Assembly: GCF_014897985.1 (NCBI RefSeq)
Contig: NZ_JABUZA010000025.1
Location: 1 to 64,000, forward strand
From: Halomonas colorata
Lineage (GTDB): Bacteria; Pseudomonadota; Gammaproteobacteria; Pseudomonadales; Halomonadaceae
Reading direction: 5' to 3'
Length of the DNA: 64,000 nucleotides
The first letter of the stretch is position 1. The number at the start of each line of letters is the position of its first letter. The notes under the pieces were generated by a model. That model made no database searches and was not told where the DNA came from. It saw only the letters and a program-made list of their open reading frames with translations. The position numbers and the translations under genes were made by a program. Of the stretch, positions 8,457 through 17,378 are shown piece by piece.

Positions 8457-11381
8457 TCACCCCCTAATCCCGCGTTTTTCATCAAGTCGACGAGCAATCT
8501 CAATGGCTGCATCAAGCTCGGAGCAATTAAGCTCACGCATCACGCGATCACGTTCGGCTTTTTCATCTCCCTCCGTACCTGCTAACGCCAGGTATAAACT
8601 GGGAGGTACAACGCGGAACAATGCCTCTAAGCGTGTCGATAAGACGACGCCTTCGGTGTACTTCTTATTGACTTTGGTGGCCGACAGCATCAACTGTCGC
8701 TGGGAAGGTGTCAGGCTCTTGAAACGGGCCACCTGCTCGACTTCATCAGGCGGCATCGTTAGGCAAATCCACCACTCAACCATGTTCAGCAGTTTTTCTG
8801 CCGCAGCAGGGAAATCCTCTAAGTTTTGAGTGGCAAACCAGAGCCAGTGGGAAAGCTTACGGCCCATCTTGCCAACTTTGACAAAGAACGGGCTGAGCAG
8901 TGGATTCACCGTCACGATATGGCTTTCATCAATCGCCTGAACAATGGGACGACCAGAGAATTGCTCGCGCTCAGCCAGATTGGTGATCATATTCGTGATC
9001 GAAATAACGGCCAGAGCTAGTTGGGCTTCATAGCCTTCCCGCGAGTAGTGGGCCAAGTCGATGATAGTAACGTCGCATTCAGGCCACGCATTACCAGCAC
9101 GGTTAAATACTTCACCGTCAAAACCGTCTACAAACAGGCCAAGGCTTTCGCCCATCTCATAAGCGCGATTATGGGCCGACTCCGGCAGTTCTGGGTCAAT
9201 TGCGATCTCACGAAATGCTTGCCGTACATCTTCTGTCAGACAAGCACGGCCAGACGCATGAGACGTACGAGCAGCTCGATAAATTGCATCACGCACCATC
9301 CTTCGGTCTGCCCTACGGAACTGAGCTTCCTCCTTGGGATCTCCCCCTGTGATCATCAAACGGGCGGCGATTTCCATTTCCCCCATCAAGTCTCGTTCGT
9401 CACTCTCCTTGTCATCATCATCCTTAACGAGGGTATCAACAGAGGCTTCTTCGTAGGGGTTATGATCTTCGCGGTCACGTTCTAATCGAGCAGCTTCCAT
9501 CTCTGCATCCAGCAGTCGATGAGCCTCTGAAAATGGAGGCAAGCACGCACCAGAGCCTGGTGCCAGGCGCACCTTGTTTACCGTCATTCCCTTGCGCTGA
9601 AAGTAGTCACCTAACATGCCAAAGGAGTTGCCGACCTCAATGACAAAGAGCCTCGGACGATGAATGGCCATCACTTGGCTGAGAATACCGTTCAACGTTG
9701 CTGATTTACCTGCACCGGTGGGCCCAAAAATCAACATATGCGCATTGGCCGCTCGGTCATCCAGGTTTAGCGGGTCAAAATTAAACGTCCCACCACCACG
9801 ATTGAAAAAGCTAATCCCCGGATTCCCTGTACCCTTGGCACGCCCAAAAAGGGGCGCCAAGTTGGCAATATGCTGCACAAAATTCATCTGTGTGTACCAT
9901 CTAGAGCGATCTAGCTCAGGATCGTACGCCATAGGCAACCATCTCAAATAACTATTGAGAGCAGCTACTTCATCTTCAGGATCGACCGGTTTTAGGTGGG
10001 CGCTGGTCAATCGCGTCGTTAATTCAAGGAATCGCTTCTCTAACTCACGTTCATTGGCACCATTTACGTAGAACACAAGAGACGACTGATACAGCTTATG
10101 ATCGTCACCTAAATAACCCCGTGCCTTATCGCAATCCTCTCGAACTTTTTGAGCCTGCACAGTGCCGCCAACGGCTTTCAGGCGAAGCTTATCAAGCTGA
10201 TCTTCAAGTCGCTCCTGGGGCGTCGCAACGACAGTCAAGCAAGCCTCAGTACCTTCAGGCAATAAATCCAGCAACGCATTTGATATTTTTCCGCCGCTTT
10301 TACCATTAGTGCGAGTTACCTCTCCGGTGATGTGTCCAATTTTGGGCACCTGTCGCATCTCTTCAACAGGTACAACGGCATGAGGCATTCCATCAAAGTA
10401 CCAAAGCCCGCGTTCAACATCCCCATGAGGTGAACTGGCCAGCATACCCTCTGCTAAGTCGTATTGGGGCAGGCGACCATCATCATCAGGGTAATCAAAC
10501 ACATTGTAAAAACGTTGAGGATCCTCTGGAGAAATACGGGGGCGAGGATTAAAGCGTGGCATCAACCAACGATGAAAGTCTCGGCCATCATAGCGTCGAA
10601 ATGACAAACCAGCCGGCTGAAGCGAAGTCACCAAGCGATCATAAACATGATTCACAGCATCTTCTGGGTTAGTCGAGCGCGCCTTTCGCTCTCCCATTTT
10701 TACTTTAGCGCTACCTAGTCGACGATACAGCACTAAACGAGTGCGCCGTGTCTGGCCACGCCACTGAGTTTGAGTGACTCGATCATCCTCAAATAACCCA
10801 CCAGGCTTTGCGATCGCACGCATATGAGCATCCATGCTCGCCAGCCATGCTTTTGTAAACTCGGTATCTAACAATCCAGGACGCGCGTAAGCGCGTAAGT
10901 TTTCTAAGTCGGGACGCGGATCAGTATCATCGCGCACATACAGTTGCAGAACCCACGGATGGTGATCGTGCTCAGGCAGACAGTCTTGAAGTGCTGAACA
11001 AATAGTGTCTCTGACAGTTTCCAATGCCTCTTCACTACGGCCCTCTGTTGGGACAGGAATAATCTCCGCCACAACTCCCACTGATACGCCATCTTCTAGC
11101 AAAAAGCAGCCTGACTCGGAGAGATACTCAACCCAAGGCAAACGTGACGCAAAACTAGGCGCTCTACGGTAAGCCAAACGCAAGCTCTCTTCGGTTATCG
11201 GCCTACCTCGCGGTAATGAGAGAGGTCGACTATTCTCATCCGTCAATAGCGACTCTACTTGCTCCAACAGCGGCATTGCCATCTGACTAGCCGCAGCTTT
11301 ATCACTTTGGCCAGCCGTATTCTCACCTTTACCAGTTGGTGGAAATAAATTGCTCATAAACGTATTAATGGCTGACATCAC
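8457..11381 (-). CDS. Conjugative transfer ATPase, PFL_4706 family (VirB4/TraC-like)
   Basis: Motor ATPase of the T4SS, 974 residues, cytoplasmic or peripheral to the inner membrane. Walker A GPTGAGKS is at about residues 553-560, and a Walker B-like PIVQAIDESH lies near 800. The length and the long N-terminal region before the P-loop match the VirB4-type ATPases of GI-class ICEs. An acidic, low-complexity insertion (around EASVDTLVKDDDDKESDERD) sits between the Walker motifs. It is the distal gene of the block that starts at RAQPRD and follows the conjugative lipoprotein gene directly. The ATG has a purine-rich site upstream. Confidence 0.92.
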   Translation of the reverse strand: MMSAINTFMSNLFPPTGKGENTAGQSDKAAASQMAMPLLEQVESLLTDENSRPLSLPRGRPITEESLRLAYRRAPSFASRLPWVEYLSESGCFLLEDGVSVGVVAEIIPVPTEGRSEEALETVRDTICSALQDCLPEHDHHPWVLQLYVRDDTDPRPDLENLRAYARPGLLDTEFTKAWLASMDAHMRAIAKPGGLFEDDRVTQTQWRGQTRRTRLVLYRRLGSAKVKMGERKARSTNPEDAVNHVYDRLVTSLQPAGLSFRRYDGRDFHRWLMPRFNPRPRISPEDPQRFYNVFDYPDDDGRLPQYDLAEGMLASSPHGDVERGLWYFDGMPHAVVPVEEMRQVPKIGHITGEVTRTNGKSGGKISNALLDLLPEGTEACLTVVATPQERLEDQLDKLRLKAVGGTVQAQKVREDCDKARGYLGDDHKLYQSSLVFYVNGANERELEKRFLELTTRLTSAHLKPVDPEDEVAALNSYLRWLPMAYDPELDRSRWYTQMNFVQHIANLAPLFGRAKGTGNPGISFFNRGGGTFNFDPLNLDDRAANAHMLIFGPTGAGKSATLNGILSQVMAIHRPRLFVIEVGNSFGMLGDYFQRKGMTVNKVRLAPGSGACLPPFSEAHRLLDAEMEAARLERDREDHNPYEEASVDTLVKDDDDKESDERDLMGEMEIAARLMITGGDPKEEAQFRRADRRMVRDAIYRAARTSHASGRACLTEDVRQAFREIAIDPELPESAHNRAYEMGESLGLFVDGFDGEVFNRAGNAWPECDVTIIDLAHYSREGYEAQLALAVISITNMITNLAEREQFSGRPIVQAIDESHIVTVNPLLSPFFVKVGKMGRKLSHWLWFATQNLEDFPAAAEKLLNMVEWWICLTMPPDEVEQVARFKSLTPSQRQLMLSATKVNKKYTEGVVLSTRLEALFRVVPPSLYLALAGTEGDEKAERDRVMRELNCSELDAAIEIARRLDEKRGIRG

Positions 11382-11399
11382 ACTCTCCTGTGATCATTG

Positions 11400-11912
11400 C
11401 TACCTGCTTGCTTCTACCAATTCAAAACTGACATGGCCACGTGTTGGCTTAGGAAGACTAGGTCGCGCTGTCTCACCTGGCATCGCGTATTGAGGGCGTG
11501 AATACAGACTGAAGACAGTTGAATATCCGGGTATTGGCACAGGGTCGGCCCCCGCCAAATGCGGAAACACATACATCACCAAATCAGGGTTTGGTAACCG
11601 TGAAAACTGACTATAAATCTCGTTAGCGGCTGAACGGGTGTAATCAATCCGTTGATCAGTCAATGCACCATCGCCGATGCCACGGCGTAGCTCACTACGC
11701 GTGTCCAGCAGCCCTCGTTGCGTCAAATCATTGCCCGCACTACTGGCACCGCCTTGTCGCCACAGCTCTTGCATTGCAGGCGCACCTTCTACATCCCACA
11801 TGTCGCCTTTTGACGTTGCACAGCCACTCAGCAGGCTGATACTCATCGCCAACAACACCACACCACTAATCGGTTTACGGCATGTCATAGCCGAGCGAAA
11901 AATCGCGCTCAT
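11400..11912 (-). CDS. Conjugative transfer region lipoprotein (TIGR03751-type, TraV-like position)
   Basis: Small lipoprotein of about 170 residues. The signal sequence ends in the lipobox LLSGC, so the mature protein would be lipid-anchored, probably in the outer membrane as in TraV/VirB7-type core components. I chose the ATG at 11912 because GGAG precedes it by eight bases; the ORF is open to 12050. That start lies 38 bases inside the 3' end of the VirB10-like gene. An ATG at 11888 would shorten the overlap. Position between the VirB10-like gene and the VirB4-like ATPase matches the class. Confidence 0.85.
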   Translation of the reverse strand: MSAIFRSAMTCRKPISGVVLLAMSISLLSGCATSKGDMWDVEGAPAMQELWRQGGASSAGNDLTQRGLLDTRSELRRGIGDGALTDQRIDYTRSAANEIYSQFSRLPNPDLVMYVFPHLAGADPVPIPGYSTVFSLYSRPQYAMPGETARPSLPKPTRGHVSFELVEASR

Positions 11913-13308
11913 AATGGACTCTCCTGCCCTGGGTTTCGTAATCGATCTGCAACTCACGGTCGATATGAATAGCCACATCCTGGCCTGGCGGCACGAAGAC
12001 AGATGCAAATGCCTCCCCGTACAAACGGTTAACCCAGCGAGACATATCATTTACACCAGACGCCATGATTTGCTGAGCAGCCTGACTCCCTGACATCGCT
12101 GTACTCACACTGCCATCAGTGTTAAATGTCGTGGAAATATCATTATCGTCACTCATGAGTGTGGCCACACCAGCACCGGCGGCAGTTAACAACGCCTGAG
12201 TGCCCAAATACTGCTTCGCATTACTGCTGCGCTGACCAGCAATACACGGGATACCGATTTGGTCTGAAAGCCATCCAATTTTTACGCGTGACGACTCATT
12301 ACCCCCTGAGTTCACATCCTCAGGTTCAGGCAATGTTCGAACAGTGCCATCTTCGAAAACAAACGTTATGGAATGAACATCACCGCGAACACACGATAGT
12401 GTCCAATCCCCCGTAGCAGTCCCACTCATAATGGCTGACTGTACCTCTGGGATTTCAATGCCATTCGCCGTCAAGTTATCGGGGCCAACGATCACTTTAA
12501 ATGGGAAAGGGTCTGTCACTGTGCCATCGACAGGAACACGGCCAATTAAGGCCGTCATCGATAGCGACCCCATTAAGGTAGAGTTCTGTGGCACTGTGTA
12601 CACGGGCTTAATGGTCGATTCCGGAGGTTGACCGGTGACTCTACTCTCTGCCGCATCGGCAGCACGTTGAGCAGCGCTACCAACTGCATTAGCAGCTTCT
12701 CCAAATGATGAAGGGAAGATCATCTCATCCTTGCTACGACCACGTGTTGGGGCTTCTCGTGCATCGATTGGATCGACCCATAGCATGCTTGATTCAGGTC
12801 TCGGTGTTGCTCCTCCATTTTCTAAACCCAGACCAATGGGCAACTCCTCGTCTGTCGAATCCATCCTCTGCCTAAGCTGGCTCAACTCCCGCTGAACCGA
12901 ACTCAGCAGACTCTGATCTTGACGACTGCGCTGCCTCTCAGCTGTTTGCAATTGCTCTCGCTCAACACGCAGGGCCTCTTCAATCTGCCTATCAATGTTC
13001 TGATTACGTGCAGTCATTCGCTCAGCTTGAATACGAAGGGCCTCGCTCTCAGCTTGAGAATTTTCCAGCTCGATGCGCATAGCTTGCACTTGCCCAACCA
13101 ACGTGGCCACCGTGTCCTGAGGCGTGTCACCCTCAACACCCAGCGCCCGAAGTTCATCTTGGGTCAATTGCAAAGTCGGGTCGCCCTGCTGGTTTTGAGT
13201 TGATCCTGTCCCTGAGCCGCTGCTGCAAGCCCGCAGCATCACTAAGATCACAATGATCATGAACACGGGAATTAGAATTTTCAGTAACCCATTGCTCTTA
13301 AGTGTCAT
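11875..13308 (-). CDS. ICE protein, PFL_4705 family (TraB/VirB10-like)
   Basis: Scaffold protein of the secretion channel, 477 residues. One N-terminal membrane segment (about 10-26) is followed by a long coiled coil rich in Glu, Gln and Arg (about 60-150), a linker, and a C-terminal TraB/TrbI-like beta domain that would form part of the outer-membrane core. It spans the periplasm in the family. It overlaps the upstream PFL_4704-like gene by 11 bases and the downstream lipoprotein gene, so it belongs to a tight translational block. Confidence 0.88.
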   Translation of the reverse strand: MTLKSNGLLKILIPVFMIIVILVMLRACSSGSGTGSTQNQQGDPTLQLTQDELRALGVEGDTPQDTVATLVGQVQAMRIELENSQAESEALRIQAERMTARNQNIDRQIEEALRVEREQLQTAERQRSRQDQSLLSSVQRELSQLRQRMDSTDEELPIGLGLENGGATPRPESSMLWVDPIDAREAPTRGRSKDEMIFPSSFGEAANAVGSAAQRAADAAESRVTGQPPESTIKPVYTVPQNSTLMGSLSMTALIGRVPVDGTVTDPFPFKVIVGPDNLTANGIEIPEVQSAIMSGTATGDWTLSCVRGDVHSITFVFEDGTVRTLPEPEDVNSGGNESSRVKIGWLSDQIGIPCIAGQRSSNAKQYLGTQALLTAAGAGVATLMSDDNDISTTFNTDGSVSTAMSGSQAAQQIMASGVNDMSRWVNRLYGEAFASVFVPPGQDVAIHIDRELQIDYETQGRRVHYERDFSLGYDMP

Positions 13309-14131
13309 GTTCTACCCCATCTTCCACTGCAGAGAGATGCAACATCGACTGAGCCAAGCTAGCTCCTCGCGTCACGATAAACAGTGATGTTGTATCTTCT
13401 ACACTCCCCTGGGGACCGATACTTGGATGCATAAAAGATGCACTAAAGAACTCTCCCTGCAACCAGCGTGGATCCAGCTCAAATGCCCGAGGATCATTGT
13501 TGGTGAGACGTATCGCCGTCACCGTGTATCCATCGAGAGTCCAAGCTGCCAATGGCTTAGCCGTCACCGGCAAGGCGGGGATTAACGTTGGTAAGGTCTC
13601 TGGTAGGCGCATGGGAACCCGACGAACACCTGGCATTGTCTCCACTGCTCGCATAGGTGCATACAAGGACTGTGCTGCGTAACGCGTTAGCGCGACAGGC
13701 ACTGGAGGTAATGCAATGCCTGCCTGTTCCTGCTCCGATTCCTGCTGATCAGTCTTCTTCGGCGTTGACGGCTGTGACTCTTCTACTATCCGGATATCCT
13801 CGTCACTAGCCCCCTCACGAGCCGACAGATCTACTAGCAGTATCTCCCCACTTTCAACATCTTGCAGTTGAACCCTCTGGCTATCGAAAGCCTCATGAGC
13901 GAGTAGGTACAATACGCCGCCTGAACTTTGAACCCTAAGCGTCTCCGCACTCGCTATCGGACCTGGAAGCCCAACACGAACATTTCTATCCAGAACAACT
14001 ATGCGTTCAGTACCCACGGGTAGGGGAATGTCCATCGGCCGCCGGTCCCACTCAACAAGTTCAACACCTAACGTTGGCAACGACAGCATCATTCCCACTG
14101 CCAATAGTACTCCCCTGTGAAATAGAGTCAC
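13298..14131 (-). CDS. ICE protein, PFL_4704 family (TraK/VirB9 position)
   Basis: Exported 277-residue protein with a signal peptide (MTLFHRGVLLAVGMMLSLP, cleavage near LGVE) and no further membrane helices, so periplasmic. It occupies the VirB9/TraK slot between the VirB8-like and VirB10-like genes, and the family is specific to GI-type ICEs. An acidic Glu/Gln-rich linker lies at about residues 118-136. Start and stop overlap the neighbours by 4 and 11 bases. The functional assignment as an outer-membrane core subunit is inferred from position. Confidence 0.85.
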   Translation of the reverse strand: MTLFHRGVLLAVGMMLSLPTLGVELVEWDRRPMDIPLPVGTERIVVLDRNVRVGLPGPIASAETLRVQSSGGVLYLLAHEAFDSQRVQLQDVESGEILLVDLSAREGASDEDIRIVEESQPSTPKKTDQQESEQEQAGIALPPVPVALTRYAAQSLYAPMRAVETMPGVRRVPMRLPETLPTLIPALPVTAKPLAAWTLDGYTVTAIRLTNNDPRAFELDPRWLQGEFFSASFMHPSIGPQGSVEDTTSLFIVTRGASLAQSMLHLSAVEDGVEHDT

Positions 14132-14766
14132 GAAGCACCTCCTTCCTTAGGCATTGATAAACGTTGGGGAATCTCGTCAAAACAATCAATCTGGAGACCC
14201 CAGGGATTTGACGCAGGATCAACATCAGCACGCACCACTCGCAGCGGGTAGCGGATGTAAATATCTCGTACAGGCGTCCCCCGATACTGTTCGTCGATAG
14301 CTAAATCCAGCGTGACGACCCACGAATCACGACTGATTACGTCAACAGCTTCGGGCCGATAACCCCGTCCAGGTATCTCGTAGATCCCACGAACCCGGTT
14401 ATTCAACTCGTTACTATTACGTCGCCGCTCATATTCACGGTTCAACTCAATCTGGCACGACGGAGTGAGAAAATTCTGATAGGAGTAAAGATTCTGGCGG
14501 TAATCCTCCTCACCATTGGAGGGCCACCGATTGATCTGCTGCCACACGTAAAATGAGAACGCATAAACATTCGATGGATCTACTTCCCACCAAGCCCTTG
14601 TGCTACCGCTACGCAGATCAGGTGGGTTATGGATAGTTAAGTCTGTAGGTGCTGATTTCCACCCCCACCACATCATCGTACAAAGGGCGAGCAGAGCAGC
14701 GATGATCAAGCGCAATGTCAGAATATGAGAGTCCCGAGCAAATAAAGCATGGCGGTAACGACTCAT
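14128..14766 (-). CDS. ICE protein, PFL_4703 family (TraE/VirB8-like)
   Basis: Bitopic inner-membrane protein of 212 residues. It has a short cytoplasmic N-terminus, one membrane helix (about 18-38) and a periplasmic domain with the predicted alpha/beta character of VirB8-like proteins. Its ATG overlaps the stop of the upstream TIGR03750-type gene, and its own stop overlaps the next ATG. In the family this subunit links the inner-membrane complex with the periplasmic core. Confidence 0.86.
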   Translation of the reverse strand: MSRYRHALFARDSHILTLRLIIAALLALCTMMWWGWKSAPTDLTIHNPPDLRSGSTRAWWEVDPSNVYAFSFYVWQQINRWPSNGEEDYRQNLYSYQNFLTPSCQIELNREYERRRNSNELNNRVRGIYEIPGRGYRPEAVDVISRDSWVVTLDLAIDEQYRGTPVRDIYIRYPLRVVRADVDPASNPWGLQIDCFDEIPQRLSMPKEGGAS

Positions 14767-15143
14767 ACACGACCTCCCTGTTTATTTCTCTCTCTATGTA
14801 TCCTGTAAACGCTGGAGCGAGTAATCAGCGTTTTCCCATTACCGATAGGAAAGCCCGCACTAGCCAACTTCCAGTGAATATGACGATAGAGCCAAACGGT
14901 GCTTCGACCGCGCCTCAACCTGCGCATTACCGTGCCACCGAACCATAGAAAAACCCCAGCGGTCAGGAACGCAACTGTAGGCACCATGGCAAGCATTCCC
15001 AGTAGCCAGCCGCTAGCGACCCCAACGGGCAACCCAACCCCAAATCCCATTAGAGCCATCAATCCAACCTCTCGTCCGGTCATCCCTCGGAAGACAACAG
15101 GTGGCTCATTCAGCCGTTTGGGGATAAACGCAATCGTCGACAT
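14763..15143 (-). CDS. Conjugative transfer region membrane protein (TIGR03750/DUF3487-type, TraL position)
   Basis: Small inner-membrane protein of 126 residues. It starts with a conserved-looking segment (FIPKRLNEPPVVFRGMTGRE), followed by two closely spaced hydrophobic helices (about 28-75) and a basic C-terminal tail. That topology and the order relative to the VirB8-like gene match the TraL/VirB3-type position. It overlaps the downstream gene by four bases. Confidence 0.85.
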   Translation of the reverse strand: MSTIAFIPKRLNEPPVVFRGMTGREVGLMALMGFGVGLPVGVASGWLLGMLAMVPTVAFLTAGVFLWFGGTVMRRLRRGRSTVWLYRHIHWKLASAGFPIGNGKTLITRSSVYRIHRERNKQGGRV

Positions 15144-15177
15144 GATGCCTACTCCTGCTCCTGATTAACTGGAATTA

Positions 15178-15549
15178 CTATGACTGAGACAGAATCGGCA
15201 GGGCTTCGGTAGCCAACCAAATAATCGCTACGATCAGTACAACCCCGACGACGACAGTCACAGTAAATTTGCCCCAGGTTTCACGCTCCCTGGCTTCTTT
15301 GAATGACGCAATAGAAGAGGCCCCGACTATCAGAAACGCCACTACACACAGGATCAGCCCGATCAGCGCCCCGAAATCATACAAATACCCCTGCAGAGTC
15401 GAAATCAGACCACCATCTCCTTGAGAGGGCTCTTCCAGAGTAGGAAGCTGTGCCATCGCCAATGCAGGCAAACTTAGGACTAGCGCCACACCCCATGACA
15501 AGAACTGCTTAACACGATTAAATCCAATAGCTTTTAAATGTCGCTTCAT
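15178..15549 (-). CDS. ICE membrane protein, PFL_4702 family (candidate pilin-type subunit)
   Basis: A 123-residue protein with a long signal-like N-terminus (basic start, hydrophobic core, ALAMAQ) and two further hydrophobic helices (about 50-75 and 95-115) separated by a short charged loop. This is the arrangement of TraA/VirB2-type pilins, and the family sits at the position expected for the pilin in GI-type operons. The pilin role is inference from topology and position. It has its own spacing from both neighbours (34 bases downstream, 79 upstream). Confidence 0.8.
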   Translation of the reverse strand: MKRHLKAIGFNRVKQFLSWGVALVLSLPALAMAQLPTLEEPSQGDGGLISTLQGYLYDFGALIGLILCVVAFLIVGASSIASFKEARERETWGKFTVTVVVGVVLIVAIIWLATEALPILSQS

Positions 15550-15628
15550 AAGTAACTTACTCCGTTAGTTACGCTTTATTGATTAGCTACTCACTTGGTA
15601 AGCAGCAGCGTTCACACTCACTGGGGGC

Positions 15629-15880
15629 TTATGCGCTCGGCAAAAACACCCAGTAAAATATGATCAGTAGCAACACGGCTCGCAGGCACGCGAGCGCGAA
15701 TGTGTTGTCATCAACTCGTTCTTTGGCCCAGCCCTTGTACGCGGACAGCGCCGCCCACATCGCCCACAGAATGGCGACGACACAACCAGTTCCAGCCAAC
15801 ACCAAAAAGATGGTGGACGTATCAAAACCGGCTGCAGCCTCAAAAAAGTCACTCGGTTGACTAGCATTCTCCCCCGCCAT
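15629..15880 (-). CDS. ICE membrane protein, PFL_4701 family (DUF3262-type)
   Basis: An 83-residue protein with two hydrophobic helices (about 20-42 and 62-80) and a charged loop between them. Its ATG overlaps the stop of the RAQPRD-family gene by one base (TAATG). This small protein is a constant member of the GI-type conjugation operon, located next to the pilin-like gene. Its exact function is not known to me. Confidence 0.82.
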   Translation of the reverse strand: MAGENASQPSDFFEAAAGFDTSTIFLVLAGTGCVVAILWAMWAALSAYKGWAKERVDDNTFALACLRAVLLLIIFYWVFLPSA

Positions 15881-16233
15881 TAGCGCAACTCCTTCAAATA
15901 GTCCCCTGACAGTGGGACAGGAGTCCGGGGAGGCAATCGTGGAGGTGCGAGATAGCCATCAATCCCCTCGCCAATGCGCTGCAGATCTCGACGCAATTGA
16001 TCCGTATCGAGATAAAATCGGTGGCTCGCGGGGTCAGTAGCGGCTTGACGGTTTTCTAACCGTTTGACGACCACATCGACCTGATCAAGCTGGGTCTGGA
16101 TTATCGCCAAGTCACGACGCAAGATTTCGTCACGCACCTCATCGCCTAAAACGACACCAGGCAATACGGCGGCAAGCGCGAAGGTCAATCCAAACACGAA
16201 TGGACGACGTATCAGGGAGAGTGAGTGCAACAT
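15880..16233 (-). CDS. ICE protein, RAQPRD family
   Basis: Small exported protein of about 117 residues, probably periplasmic. The signal peptide ends near GVVLG. The mature part has a helical region and ends in a Pro-rich segment (LAPPRLPPRTPVPLSG). The ORF extends to 16281, but the internal ATG at 16233 places the signal peptide at the very N-terminus. It is the promoter-proximal gene of the RAQPRD-to-ATPase block, so the block promoter probably lies in 16234-16350. Confidence 0.8.
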   Translation of the reverse strand: MLHSLSLIRRPFVFGLTFALAAVLPGVVLGDEVRDEILRRDLAIIQTQLDQVDVVVKRLENRQAATDPASHRFYLDTDQLRRDLQRIGEGIDGYLAPPRLPPRTPVPLSGDYLKELR

Positions 16234-16353
16234 TGGGTCAGCTCTACAATGTGTGTGCGAATCATGGTGAGCTAACTGCAATGTCTGTAAACGCGATAAT
16301 GTTAATCACGCATCAAATGTATTTTTAATTTTTGCACGCGAACTAACGGATTC

Positions 16354-16381
16354 TTGACACTGATAACCGTCTCGATAGCAT
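16354..16381 (+). promoter_or_regulatory. Sigma-70-type promoter for the first coiled-coil gene
   Basis: A perfect -35 TTGACA (16354-16359) is followed after 16 bases by TAGCAT (16376-16381) as -10. It points toward the gene at 16574, leaving a leader of about 185 nt that contains the hairpins at 16511-16554. Confidence 0.55.
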
Positions 16382-16510
16382 GGAGTCTGCTCGTGCTGTC
16401 GAAGGCAGCCCGGTGGTCTCAACCGGCACCAATAGAGACACCCACCCAAAGCTCCCTCAACCTCATGAAAAGGAGCGTCGTTTAGGCGATTTGAGGTAAG
16501 ACTTCACACA

Positions 16511-16554
16511 CCACCCATTGGGGAGACATCTCCCCAATGGGTGGATGTCTCCCC
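16511..16554 (+). promoter_or_regulatory. Leader with two mutually exclusive hairpins
   Basis: CCACCCATTGGGGA (16511-16524) pairs perfectly with TCCCCAATGGGTGG (16531-16544). GGGGAGACAT (16520-16529) can instead pair with ATGTCTCCCC (16545-16554). The two stems share bases and cannot form together, as in attenuators or riboswitch expression platforms. The second ends 19 bases before the ATG at 16574, next to its GGAGAG ribosome site. Confidence 0.6.
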
Positions 16555-16573
16555 ATTTTTATGGAGAGAGACT

Positions 16574-16849
16574 ATGATAGACACAATAGCGTTTGCGGAA
16601 CGCTTGAAGTCAGAAGGCTTCACAGAGCAACAGGCAAGGCACCTTGCCAGACTGGAGATTGAGCGTGAGGAGCGCATCATGACCAAAAACGATTTAGCCA
16701 ACTTGGCCACCAAGCAGGATATAGCTGATGTAAAGGTCGAAATGGCTGATATGAAGTCTGAACTGAAGGTCTTGAAATGGGGAATGGGGATAGTGATCGC
16801 TGCTGTCCTGATCCCCGCACTCAGGGATTTACTGTCTTTAATAGGCTAG
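16574..16849 (+). CDS. DUF1640/CCDC90-like small coiled-coil membrane protein, copy 1
   Basis: A 91-residue protein opposite in strand to the surrounding T4SS genes. The N-terminal MIDTIAFAERLKSEGFTEQQ pattern, a central coiled coil (LATKQDIADVKVEMADMKSE) and a single C-terminal membrane helix match bacterial members of the DUF1640/CCDC90-like group. The ATG at 16574 follows GGAGAG. It has its own promoter, hairpin leader and terminator (16867-16891). A sister gene with the same layout follows. Function unknown; membrane-anchored coiled coils of this type are common in mobile elements. Confidence 0.75.
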   Translation: MIDTIAFAERLKSEGFTEQQARHLARLEIEREERIMTKNDLANLATKQDIADVKVEMADMKSELKVLKWGMGIVIAAVLIPALRDLLSLIG

Positions 16850-16866
16850 ACCCTTAACTCACTCTT

Positions 16867-16891
16867 AAAGCGCTCCATTCGGAGCGCTTTT
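16867..16891 (+). terminator. Terminator of coiled-coil gene copy 1
   Basis: Stem AAAGCGCTCC (16867-16876) / GGAGCGCTTT (16881-16890) with a 4-nt loop and a terminal T-tract. Almost the same stem follows copy 2. Confidence 0.85.
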
Positions 16892-16900
16892 CAGTTCAAA

Positions 16901-16934
16901 CAACCCATTGGGGAGACATCTCTCCAATGGGTTG
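16901..16934 (+). promoter_or_regulatory. Repeated leader hairpin before coiled-coil gene copy 2
   Basis: CAACCCATTGG (16901-16911) pairs with CCAATGGGTTG (16924-16934), with an additional GAG/CTC inside. It matches the hairpin at 16511-16544 except for a few changes that keep pairing (CCACCC/GGGTGG becomes CAACCC/GGGTTG). The downstream GAGTCTCCTC partly keeps the second alternative stem. Confidence 0.6.
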
Positions 16935-16967
16935 AGTCTCCTCTATACTGATGAAAGGAGACAGGAG

Positions 16968-17339
16968 ATGACGATGTACGCCATCGATACACTGGAATTT
17001 GCGAAGCGACTACGCACCGCAGGACTATCACAAGAGCAATCTGAGGCGATAGCGGAGGCTCACGGCCAAGCCTTTCGCGAAGCGGCCGAACATACGTTGG
17101 CCACCAAGCAGGACTTGACTAGCCACCCCACGACTAAAGATGTGGAGCGACTCCTTCGACCCTATACCACCAAGCAGGACTTGGCTGAGTCCAAGTCTGA
17201 ACTAAAACAGGATATTGCTGAGGTTAGATCTGAGTTCAAACAGGATATGAAAAGCTTGGAGTTGCGTATAACGACCCGATTGGGTGCCATGATGGTAGCA
17301 ACGACAGGTATTCTGCTGGCCGCTATTCGCTTTCTATAA
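16968..17339 (+). CDS. DUF1640/CCDC90-like small coiled-coil membrane protein, copy 2
   Basis: A 123-residue sister of the preceding gene. The N-terminus aligns (YAIDTLEFAKRL against IDTIAFAERL). The coiled coil is longer, with three TKQDL-type units (ATKQDLTS, TTKDVERL, TTKQDLAE), and a C-terminal membrane helix (GAMMVATTGILLAAIRFL). Starts at 16968 and 16974 are both supported by tandem AGGAG sites. It has its own terminator at 17349-17372. The pair suggests local duplication of a complete hairpin-gene-terminator cassette. Confidence 0.75.
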   Translation: MTMYAIDTLEFAKRLRTAGLSQEQSEAIAEAHGQAFREAAEHTLATKQDLTSHPTTKDVERLLRPYTTKQDLAESKSELKQDIAEVRSEFKQDMKSLELRITTRLGAMMVATTGILLAAIRFL

Positions 17340-17348
17340 TTTATCCTA

Positions 17349-17372
17349 AAGCGCTCCTCTTTGGAGCGCTTC
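17349..17372 (+). terminator. Terminator of coiled-coil gene copy 2
   Basis: Stem AAGCGCTCC (17349-17357) / GGAGCGCTT (17363-17371), the same stem as at 16867-16890. It sits just before the stop of the convergent DUF4400-type gene (ends 17379) and could terminate both strands. Confidence 0.8.
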
Positions 17373-17378
17373 TCTGCC

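Noticed and set aside
9021..9485. 154-codon plus-strand ORF inside the conjugative ATPase gene
   Set aside because: It is antisense to a conserved ATPase, with no ribosome site and no recognisable domain.
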